Below are positions 1 through 5,596 of a DNA stretch of 5,855 nucleotides, in pieces. The DNA is from Pseudomonadota bacterium. GTDB lineage: Bacteria > Bdellovibrionota > Bacteriovoracia > Bacteriovoracales > Bacteriovoracaceae. Below the pieces are notes generated by a model. The model searched no databases. It saw only the letters and a program-made list of their open reading frames with translations, and was not told the origin of the DNA. Each line of letters opens with the position of its first letter. Position 1 is the stretch's first letter. Location of the stretch: contig JAEYUK010000317.1 in assembly GCA_023432655.1 (NCBI GenBank), positions 1-5,855 on the forward strand, read 5' to 3'. The position numbers and the translations under genes are program-made.

Positions 1-100
1 GCATTAAAGAGACCATTTTATTGGCCGGAAACAACAGGCCATGGTACCTATTTCCTCTCAAAACTTTAGTAATAGTAATACGTCACAAGATGGAGTTCAT

Positions 101-2143
101 ATGAAGGTTGTGAAACACTATGATATCAAAAAAACAGACAAAGCTACTTTAAAGAAGTGGTTACATCTGATGATTCTTGGCCGCATGATCGACGAGCGCG
201 CCCCTAACTATTTGAAGCAGGCCCTGGGTTGGTCATACCATGCTCCTTATGCTGGTCACGACGCTATCCAATTAGCGATCGGTCAGGTCTATGATCGCAA
301 TGTGGATCACATGTTTCCATACTACAGAGACATGCTAACTGCTTTATCTGCCGGAATTACCACGGAAGAAATTCTTCTCAATGGTATTTCTAAAGCGACT
401 GATATCGCCTCTGGTGGACGTCATATGTCTAACCACTTCGCCAAGCCTGAGTGGAACATTCATAACGTTTCATCTTGTACTGGTAACCACACTCTGCACG
501 CAGCAGGTGTTGGCCGTGCCATGAAAAGATACAAGCACCCTGGTGTCGTTATTTCTTCTCAAGGCGAATCTTCTGTTTCGGAAGGTTACGTCTATGAAGC
601 GATTAATGGAGCTAGTAATGAAAAGCTTCCTGTTATTTTTGTTTTCCAGGATAACGGCTACGGTATCTCTGTTCCTAAGAGAGATCAGACAGCGAACGAG
701 TTTGTTTGTGATAACTTCACAGGATTTAAAAATCTTCAAATCGTAAAATGCGATGGTAAAGACGTTTTTGATTCTATGAACACTATGAGAGCTGCTCGTG
801 AGCACGCTCTTAAAAATTCCGAGCCAGTGATCGTTCATGCGATGTGTGTTCGCATCGGTAACCACTCCAACTCTGATAACCACGAATGGTACCGTGACGA
901 AGAGGAACGTGCAGAAGCGAAGGCACAAGATCCTCTACCGCGCTTCAAGAACGAGCTCTTAAAAGCTAAAATCTTTACGCAAAAAGAAATTGATGCCCTT
1001 GAAGCTGAAGCAAAAGCTGAGCTTCTTGAAGCTCACGCAAAAGCAGTTAAAGCTCCAAATCCAACTCCTGAGTCCATTTTTGATTACGTCATCCCTGAAG
1101 CCTATGTGCCTCAGAAATATGTTGATGGTACTCATAATGATACTTCTGAGCCGAAGAAATTCATTGATGCTCTTAACGGCACACTGAAAGCAGAATTCCG
1201 TCATAACCCTCACACCTATATTTGGGGTCAGGATATGGCGAACAAGGAAAAGGGCGGTATTTTCAACGTTTCAAAAGGTATGCAACAGGAATTCGGTATA
1301 GAGCGCGTTTTCAACGGCCCAATCGCTGAAGACTACATCCTTGGAACGGCCAACGGTATGTCTCGCTTCGATCAGGAAAAAATCCGTATCGTCGTTGAAG
1401 GTGCCGAGTTCGCCGATTACTTCTGGCCTGCGATGGAGCAACTAGTTGAGACATCTCACGATTACTGGAGAAGTAATGGTAAGTTCTCTCCAAACATCGT
1501 TATCCGTCTGGCTTCTGGTGGTTACATCGGTGGTGGACTTTATCACTCTCAAACTATTGAAGGCTGTTTAACAACTTTCCCTGGTATCCGTGTGGTTTAT
1601 CCGTCTTTTGCTGACGATGCTGCTGGTCTTTTGAGAACAGCTATGCGTTCAAAAGGAACGACTGTATTCATGGAGCCAAAAACTCTTTATAACGCTAAAC
1701 AAGCGATGACTCCGATCCCTGATGATTTCGAAGTTCCGTTTGGTAAAGCTCGCGTAAGAAGAGAAGGTAAAGATCTTTCCATCATTACTTATGGAAATAC
1801 TGTTCACTTCTCTTTAGAGGCCGCTGAAGTACTTGCTAAAGAAGGTTACGAAGTGGAGGTCTTGGATCTTCGTTCTCTTAACCCTCTTGATATCGATTCA
1901 ATCGTGGCGACTGTGAAGAAAACTCACCGTGCTCTGGTTGTTCATGAAGATAAAGTTTTTGGTGGTTTTGGTGGAGAACTTGTTGGTCAAATCAATGAGC
2001 ACGCTTTTGAGTATCTTGATGCTCCAGTTAAGCGTGTAGGATCAACTTTCACTCCAGTAGGTTTTAACCGTATTCTTGAACGTGCTGTTCTTCCGGACAT
2101 GAAACGCGTTCTGGACGCCGCTAGAAGCCTTCTTCAGTATTAA
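101..2143 (+). CDS. Fused alpha/beta E1 component of a 2-oxoacid dehydrogenase (branched-chain/pyruvate type), thiamine-diphosphate dependent
   Basis: This is a single-chain E1 that would decarboxylate a 2-oxoacid on thiamine diphosphate and pass the acyl group to the lipoyl arm of E2, in the cytoplasm. Counting from the ATG at 101, residues about 20-320 are the E1-alpha domain. It holds the cofactor motif as GES (155-157), then 26 residues, then DNGYG (184-188). Human branched-chain E1-alpha has GEG...NNGYA there, so Glu156, Asn185 and Tyr187 fit the Mg2+ ligands. The active-site loop HSNSD is at 255-259. Residues about 350-540 are the E1-beta pyrimidine-binding domain, with the catalytic Glu410 in GPIAED, FADY (437-440) and YHSQ (481-484). 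Residues about 545-680 are the transketolase C-terminal domain. The start at 101 has GGAG five bases upstream. An in-frame ATG at 41 would add 20 unconserved-looking residues behind a weak ribosome site. No E2 or E3 gene follows, and substrate cannot be settled from sequence. Confidence 0.93.
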   Translation: MKVVKHYDIKKTDKATLKKWLHLMILGRMIDERAPNYLKQALGWSYHAPYAGHDAIQLAIGQVYDRNVDHMFPYYRDMLTALSAGITTEEILLNGISKATDIASGGRHMSNHFAKPEWNIHNVSSCTGNHTLHAAGVGRAMKRYKHPGVVISSQGESSVSEGYVYEAINGASNEKLPVIFVFQDNGYGISVPKRDQTANEFVCDNFTGFKNLQIVKCDGKDVFDSMNTMRAAREHALKNSEPVIVHAMCVRIGNHSNSDNHEWYRDEEERAEAKAQDPLPRFKNELLKAKIFTQKEIDALEAEAKAELLEAHAKAVKAPNPTPESIFDYVIPEAYVPQKYVDGTHNDTSEPKKFIDALNGTLKAEFRHNPHTYIWGQDMANKEKGGIFNVSKGMQQEFGIERVFNGPIAEDYILGTANGMSRFDQEKIRIVVEGAEFADYFWPAMEQLVETSHDYWRSNGKFSPNIVIRLASGGYIGGGLYHSQTIEGCLTTFPGIRVVYPSFADDAAGLLRTAMRSKGTTVFMEPKTLYNAKQAMTPIPDDFEVPFGKARVRREGKDLSIITYGNTVHFSLEAAEVLAKEGYEVEVLDLRSLNPLDIDSIVATVKKTHRALVVHEDKVFGGFGGELVGQINEHAFEYLDAPVKRVGSTFTPVGFNRILERAVLPDMKRVLDAARSLLQY

Positions 2144-2149
2144 TTAATG

Positions 2150-2176
2150 AAGGGCCCTTAGGGGCCCTTTTTTTTT
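2150..2176 (+). terminator. Intrinsic terminator of the E1 gene
   Basis: An 8 bp perfect GC-rich stem (2150-2157 pairing with 2162-2169) with a TTAG loop runs into nine consecutive T (2168-2176). It begins seven bases after the E1 stop codon. This is a textbook rho-independent terminator and separates the E1 gene from the next + strand gene. Confidence 0.93.
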
Positions 2177-2211
2177 AACTACTTACAACCCTATAAATTT
2201 TTTACACTGCT

Positions 2212-2240
2212 TTGCGTAAGCGTGAGTCTTTGTCTATAGT
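2212..2240 (+). promoter_or_regulatory. Predicted promoter of the first repeat-protein gene
   Basis: The -10 hexamer TATAGT (2235-2240) matches TATAAT at 5 of 6. A weak -35 TTGCGT (2212-2217) sits 17 bases upstream. TTG at 2230-2232, two bases before the -10, recurs at the same distance before the paralogue's TATAGT. The site lies between the E1 terminator and the ribosome binding site AAGGAG (2256-2261), which is six bases from the ATG. The -10 is convincing; the -35 is poor. Confidence 0.55.
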
Positions 2241-2267
2241 GCCTCGACTTACCATAAGGAGCGGTTC

Positions 2268-3092
2268 ATGAAAAAATTCATCATCGCAAGTCTCATGCTT
2301 GCTTCCCTTAATGCTTTCTCTCAATCCTACATTATCCTCAGTAACGGGATTACTCTTACTACTGATAAGTCTGGTTTCATCTATGATTTTGGTCATTTCA
2401 GAATTCCTTATAAGATCACCGTGAACGGTGGAAACTTTTTCGTTGCTGATGAAAAGCTTTCAACAGTAGATGCAAAAGGAATGCTTTATCTGAAAGATGT
2501 GGAAGTGAAGAAGATTAACGGCAAAGGACTTAATTATCTAATCACGAATAAGAACCATCTTTTAACTGTTGATGAGGATGGTTTTGTTTATGAGTATGAT
2601 GATAGTAGCCTGTTTAAAAAGGCCCTGAATTTTGGCGGAAACTTCTTCACTGTTAAAGGTGAAAAAAAGGCAACGGATCTTTATACAGTAACATCGAAAG
2701 GGAACTACTTTAAGATGACCATCCCTGGACTTAATCCTGCGGACATTGTGAAGTTTGGTGGAACATTCTTTCAGACTAAACAGGGTATGGTTTATACAGT
2801 ATCAAAAGATGGTTTTGTTTTTCCAAAGACAGACTCAGAAGTAGGTGAACTTAAGAAGATGGGTGGCAATTACTTCATCGATTCAAAAAACTTTCTCTAT
2901 ACCGTTTCTGAAGAGGGTCTATTGGTTCTACCTGTTCTGCCTGCGAATATTGTCGTGGCGGATCTGGTGAAGCTAGGATCAAACTATATGCTTGATTCTC
3001 AAGGTAAGATCTTTGTCGTTGATCAAAACGGCATGATGTTCGAAAGAACACCGGATCACGATTTAACTAAAAGTAAAATTATTGCAAAATAA
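2268..3092 (+). CDS. Secreted cysteine-free repeat protein, predicted seven-bladed beta-propeller, paralogue 1
   Basis: I do not recognise a named family. Residues 1-19 form a Sec signal peptide: charged start, hydrophobic core, and a likely cut in or just after the NAFSQ segment, so the product is probably periplasmic or exported. There is no lipobox, and no cysteine anywhere. The mature part consists of about seven repeats with the pattern GGNYF, then LYTV, then (D/E)G and a hydrophobic strand. The first unit is divergent (19-53). The others open at 54 (GGNFF), 86 (KGLNY), 123 (GGNFF), 164 (GGTFF), 199 (GGNYF) and 237 (GSNYM). Seven units of 32-41 residues with alternating strand-like stretches suggest a beta-propeller; that fold is inferred. 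The C-terminus carries an FER..DHD signature shared with the neighbour. AAGGAG six bases upstream fixes the start. The gene has its own promoter and terminator. A binding or scaffold role is possible, but no catalytic motif is visible. Confidence 0.88.
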   Translation: MKKFIIASLMLASLNAFSQSYIILSNGITLTTDKSGFIYDFGHFRIPYKITVNGGNFFVADEKLSTVDAKGMLYLKDVEVKKINGKGLNYLITNKNHLLTVDEDGFVYEYDDSSLFKKALNFGGNFFTVKGEKKATDLYTVTSKGNYFKMTIPGLNPADIVKFGGTFFQTKQGMVYTVSKDGFVFPKTDSEVGELKKMGGNYFIDSKNFLYTVSEEGLLVLPVLPANIVVADLVKLGSNYMLDSQGKIFVVDQNGMMFERTPDHDLTKSKIIAK

Positions 3093-3095
3093 AAC

Positions 3096-3120
3096 GAGAG
3101 GGGCCTTAGGGCCCCTCTTT
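3096..3120 (+). terminator. Intrinsic terminator of repeat-protein gene 1
   Basis: A 9 bp perfect stem (3097-3105 with 3110-3118, extendable by one G-T pair) with a TTAG loop is followed by the pyrimidine run TTTCTTTC. It starts four bases after the stop codon. The loop and the inner GGCC pairs resemble the E1 terminator. The T tract is interrupted, so it is slightly weaker. Confidence 0.88.
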
Positions 3121-3207
3121 CTTTCGCATCGCCTTTCATTTTTCTCTTAAGGAAACAGTGGTTCATTCCAACTGTTAACTCTTCTAGGTTAATTTCCATT
3201 CAGTTCG

Positions 3208-3236
3208 TGGCTAAGAAAAAAATACTTGAGTATAGT
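3208..3236 (+). promoter_or_regulatory. Predicted promoter of the second repeat-protein gene
   Basis: The -10 hexamer TATAGT (3231-3236) is identical to that of the first paralogue, and again has TTG two bases upstream (3226-3228). At 17 bp spacing the -35 is only TGGCTA (3208-3213), a poor match to TTGACA. An A-rich run (3215-3222) lies between them. The ribosome binding site AAGGAG (3259-3264) is six bases before the ATG. The repeated -10 context supports independent transcription of the second copy. Confidence 0.5.
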
Positions 3237-3270
3237 CCCACTGCTTTATTAAAAACCTAAGGAGAAGGGA

Positions 3271-4107
3271 ATGAAAAGTTTCTTGTTGGCCACACTCGCA
3301 ACTCTGTCGCTCAATGCTTTTTCTCAATCTTACATAATCATGGATAACGGAATCACCGTGACGACCGATAATTCGGGCTTCGCTTATGATTTTGGTCATT
3401 ATGCTTTTCCGCAAAAAGTAACATTTAAAGGAGGGCAGTATTTCGTGGAAGAAGGCGGGATTCTGGCCACTATCGATGAGAATGGATTGTTGTTTCGAAA
3501 ATATGAACTCATTCCGGAGAAGATAAAAGGCAAAGGTATTAATTACTTTCTTTCCGAGGAAGGATTTTTGTACACCATTGATCGCCGCGGTTATGTCAAA
3601 GTAACGGAGAGTGCTCACTATCAAAATGCTCAGAACTTCGGTGGAAAATTCTTTACGGTTCAGAGAGAAGCCGGAAGTCCGGAACTTGATCTCTACGTCA
3701 TCAAGTCTGACGGGATCGTTGAGAAAACAGAAGATCTTAAAGTTAACATGAAGGATGTCATTTCCTACGGAGGAAATTACTTTATGAGTAATCGAGGAAC
3801 AGTTTTCACTGTAGCTGCTGATGGAGCAGTCATTCCTCGAGACGATATGCGGGTGGGGATTATCACTAAAAAAGGTGGAAACTTCTTCGTAGATTCATCA
3901 GGTTTTTTCTTCTCGGTTGCTGAGTCCGGTGAACTTCAAATGCCGGCATTGCCTGTAAATTTAAGAGTGAGCTCCATTTTAAAAATGGGCTCTAATTATT
4001 TTCTGGATCAGGCAGGAAGACTTTATGTGGTCGATAAAAAAGGCCAGGTTTGGGAAAGAGAGATGCGTGATCACGATTTCCGAAATGCGAGAATTATTTC
4101 TTTATAA
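3271..4107 (+). CDS. Secreted cysteine-free repeat protein, predicted seven-bladed beta-propeller, paralogue 2
   Basis: This is the tandem paralogue of the gene just upstream. By eye, identity is about 64% over the first 53 residues (34 of 53, no gaps) and clearly lower afterwards. The block LNAFSQSYII (14-23) is identical in both, so the signal peptide and its cleavage region are the best-conserved part. The same seven-unit architecture is seen: a divergent first unit (19-53), then units opening at 54 (GGQYF), 88 (KGINY), 124 (GGKFF), 167 (GGNYF), 202 (GGNFF) and 240 (GSNYF). It too has no cysteine and no lipobox. The tail has WER..RDHD followed by a short hydrophobic strand ARIISL, which could close a propeller against the N-terminal strand. 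The start is fixed by AAGGAG six bases upstream. I know no function for it; export to the periplasm or outside the cell is the only supported statement. Confidence 0.88.
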   Translation: MKSFLLATLATLSLNAFSQSYIIMDNGITVTTDNSGFAYDFGHYAFPQKVTFKGGQYFVEEGGILATIDENGLLFRKYELIPEKIKGKGINYFLSEEGFLYTIDRRGYVKVTESAHYQNAQNFGGKFFTVQREAGSPELDLYVIKSDGIVEKTEDLKVNMKDVISYGGNYFMSNRGTVFTVAADGAVIPRDDMRVGIITKKGGNFFVDSSGFFFSVAESGELQMPALPVNLRVSSILKMGSNYFLDQAGRLYVVDKKGQVWEREMRDHDFRNARIISL

Positions 4108-4113
4108 GAGATC

Positions 4114-4139
4114 ACCGGAACTCCTTCGGGAGTTCCGGT
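4114..4139. terminator. UUCG-capped hairpin between convergent genes, probable shared terminator
   Basis: An 11 bp perfect stem (4114-4124 with 4129-4139) is closed by a C(TTCG)G tetraloop, one of the most stable RNA loops known. It lies seven bases after the + strand stop and seven bases beyond the stop of the minus-strand gene. The + strand has only TTT after the stem, and the minus strand has no T run there. It therefore serves at least the + strand gene, and bidirectional use is inferred from its position. Confidence 0.75.
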
Positions 4140-4145
4140 TTGTCC

Positions 4146-4511
4146 CTAAAACTGCTTTAAATTGGATGAAATAGATTTAAATTCAGACTTAATTGATGGA
4201 AAAAGATTTAGCTCATCAATCATTAAGACGCTATTTTCAGAATTTAGATTAGAAGCAAATAATGAAAGGAAACTTTGTACTTCATTCGTTTTAACTTCGC
4301 TTAGAATCAGAACATAGAGGGGATTATTGAAGTTTTGCCCGATGATCACCCGGCTCGAAGCCTGTGGTACTTTCTGAATGTTTGCTGTCAGTAGTCCATC
4401 AAGAAGATAATCAATGCCCGCATAATGTGGATTCGCTGGATCCGCCATATTCTGCGTGATCCAGATGATTCCTCGAGTAAGGGGTGTTACTTGATCAATC
4501 AGTTCATTCAT
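4146..4511 (-). CDS. Unrecognised 121-residue protein, third gene of the nrdR-nusB operon
   Basis: I do not recognise this protein. It has no signal peptide, transmembrane helix, cysteine or obvious catalytic motif, so it is probably cytoplasmic. The N-terminal half contains GIIWITQ (14-20) and an ADPANPHYAGIDYLLDGLL stretch (23-41). The C-terminal half looks like strand-strand-helix-strand-helix: SRVIIGQ (53-59), PLYVLILSE (64-72), a helix at about 75-88, SVLMID (94-99), and a Ser/Lys-rich tail. The ATG overlaps the end of nusB by eight bases (ATGAATGA), with only a poor ribosome site, which points to translation coupled to nusB. The tight coupling and clean reading frame argue for a real gene. 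A role related to transcription or to nusB is only a guess from position. No terminator other than the convergent hairpin follows it. Confidence 0.75.
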   Translation of the reverse strand: MNELIDQVTPLTRGIIWITQNMADPANPHYAGIDYLLDGLLTANIQKVPQASSRVIIGQNFNNPLYVLILSEVKTNEVQSFLSLFASNLNSENSVLMIDELNLFPSIKSEFKSISSNLKQF

Positions 4512-4956
4512 TCCGATTTAGTTCTTGTTTGAAAACATTATCCAGAATGCCATTGATGAAGCCGGCAGATTCTTTAGTTGAATATTTCTTACCGAGTTCG
4601 ATCGCCTCGTTAATGACAACTTTGCCCGGAACTTCTGGATGGTATTTTAGTTCATAAATTCCCATGATCAGAATGGTGTGCTCAATTTTTGAAATTCGTG
4701 AGAGTTTCCAGTTCTTTAAGTATTTAACCAGAATGTCTTCGACTTCCTGGTGGTACTTCAGAATCCCTTTTACCATTGTTGCGACGTAGGTCTGGGCATC
4801 AGCAGTTAATTCCAATGAAAGAGTTTGCTTAAACTCTTGAACTCGGTTGAAGATTTCTACTGTATCGAGCTCTTTCTTTTGTTCTTGAAAAGCCGGAAGT
4901 TGAAAATGATAGAGGAATTGCAGGCAAAATTCACGTGCCTCACGTTTAGTACTCAC
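4504..4956 (-). CDS. nusB: Transcription antitermination protein NusB
   Basis: NusB pairs with NusE (ribosomal protein S10) on boxA RNA and supports antitermination in rRNA operons. From the GTG at 4956 the protein has 150 residues, normal for the family. Diagnostic parts are AREFCLQFLYHF (7-18), SRISKIEHTILIMGIYEL (86-103), VPGKVVINEAIELGKKY (109-125) and SAGFINGILD (130-139), all in family order. I chose the GTG because AAGGA (4969-4965) lies eight bases upstream and because NusB proteins normally begin just before the K-R-x-A-R-E-F segment. The upstream in-frame ATG at 5022 would add 22 residues that read through the 3' end of nrdR. The gene overlaps nrdR by 11 bases and the next gene by 8, so the three are probably one transcript. 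In many bacteria riboflavin genes lie between nrdR and nusB; here they are absent. Confidence 0.95.
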   Translation of the reverse strand: MSTKREAREFCLQFLYHFQLPAFQEQKKELDTVEIFNRVQEFKQTLSLELTADAQTYVATMVKGILKYHQEVEDILVKYLKNWKLSRISKIEHTILIMGIYELKYHPEVPGKVVINEAIELGKKYSTKESAGFINGILDNVFKQELNRNE

Positions 4957-5446
4957 GACTTTGATCCTTATTTTGTTCTGGTGTCTTTTTAAATTGATTG
5001 AACTCATCATGTTTAAGTTCATTCACAAACTCTTCCACGTCCTGAAACTTTCGGTAAACGGCCGCAAAGCGGATGTAGGCCACAGGATCAAGATGACGTA
5101 GGTACATCATAACAAGATTTCCAATTTCTTTCGATTGGATTTCTTTGTCAGATATGTCCAAAATCGCCTTTTCAATATTATTGATGATGCGCTCAATTTG
5201 GATGGCCGAGATAGGACGTTTTTCACAGGCCTTCTCGATACCTTTTAATATTTTTTCTTGTTTATAATGCTCACGACGGCCATCACGTTTAATCACCATG
5301 GGCATGGAGAGTTCGACAGTTTCAAATGTCGTAAAACGTTTCTGGCAAGACTCGCATTTTCTGCGGCGTCTGATAACACAACCTTCTTCAAGGTTTCGGG
5401 AATCTAAAACTTTGGTATCGACGGCCGAACAGTAGGGACATTTCAT
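4946..5446 (-). CDS. nrdR: Transcriptional repressor NrdR
   Basis: NrdR senses ATP/dATP and represses ribonucleotide reductase genes by binding pairs of NrdR boxes. The 166-residue protein begins MKCPYC and has a zinc ribbon with Cys3, Cys6, Cys31 and Cys34, then the Arg-rich IRRRRKC segment (25-31). The ATP-cone occupies about 49-139, opening with VIKRDGRRE (51-59) and ending in DPVAYIRFAAVYRKF (120-134). A hydrophilic tail of about 20 residues after position 146 makes it slightly longer than the usual 150-160. The ATG has AGGA (5457-5454) seven bases upstream. It is the first gene of the nrdR-nusB operon, and its 5' region carries a candidate NrdR box, so it may repress itself. No ribonucleotide reductase gene is in view. 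Confidence 0.97.
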   Translation of the reverse strand: MKCPYCSAVDTKVLDSRNLEEGCVIRRRRKCESCQKRFTTFETVELSMPMVIKRDGRREHYKQEKILKGIEKACEKRPISAIQIERIINNIEKAILDISDKEIQSKEIGNLVMMYLRHLDPVAYIRFAAVYRKFQDVEEFVNELKHDEFNQFKKTPEQNKDQSREY

Positions 5447-5457
5447 AATGCGGTCCT

Positions 5458-5473
5458 AAACTATATCTAGTGG
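5458..5473. promoter_or_regulatory. Candidate NrdR box upstream of nrdR
   Basis: The 16 bases AAACTATATCTAGTGG match the known consensus acaCwAtATaTwGtgt at 13 positions on either strand, including the invariant C and G and the central AT core. The site ends 12 bases before the nrdR start. NrdR boxes normally act in pairs about three helical turns apart. A degenerate second half-match (5488-5503, about 8 of 16, core offset 30 bases) is the only candidate partner. A possible minus-strand promoter, TTCTCA (5513-5508) with TGG-TAGAAA (5493-5485), would put the box just downstream of the transcription start. That promoter is weak. Confidence 0.55.
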
Positions 5474-5553
5474 TTAATGAGAGATTTCTACCATTCTTAG
5501 GCCAAGTTGAGAAGCTAAATGGCTGAAAAGAGAATTTATGTAATTTCAATAAT

Positions 5554-5589
5554 TAAGAGGGAATGACGCCGAGAAGCCATTCCCTCTTA
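5554..5589 (-). terminator. Hairpin terminator downstream of the Kazal lipoprotein gene
   Basis: A 12 bp perfect stem (5554-5565 with 5578-5589) with a 12-base loop lies eight bases past the stop codon of the minus-strand lipoprotein gene. The minus strand continues with a T-rich but interrupted run. It separates this gene from nrdR. On the + strand no coding gene precedes it, so the minus-strand assignment is preferred. Confidence 0.7.
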
Positions 5590-5596
5590 GAGAAAA

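Noticed and set aside
41..100. Upstream ATG at 41 as the start of the E1 gene
   Set aside because: Its ribosome site is weak and poorly placed, and the extra 20 residues look unrelated to E1 proteins; the ATG at 101 has GGAG at ideal spacing. Not fully excluded.
470..928. 152-residue open frame on the minus strand inside the E1 gene
   Set aside because: It lies wholly opposite the conserved thiamine-binding domain of E1, has no ribosome site or recognisable domain, and has a composition typical of an antisense shadow.
959..1213. Open frames on both strands across the E1-alpha/E1-beta linker region
   Set aside because: Ala/Glu/Lys-rich coding sequence keeps the other frames open by chance; the E1 frame explains the region.
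2202..3624. Two minus-strand open frames (2202-2396 and 3211-3624) with similar protein starts (MTKII...R.I)
   Set aside because: They resemble each other only because they lie opposite the conserved 5' ends of the two paralogous + strand genes. No ribosome sites or promoters support them.
5460..5465. TATAGT on the minus strand upstream of nrdR, considered as its -10 element
   Set aside because: A transcription start seven bases downstream would remove the nrdR ribosome binding site; the hexamer is better explained as part of the NrdR box palindrome.
5538..5580. 14-codon minus-strand frame starting inside the terminator loop, considered as a leader peptide for nrdR
   Set aside because: There is no ribosome binding site and it overlaps the terminator hairpin of the upstream gene, with no attenuator-like alternative structure seen.
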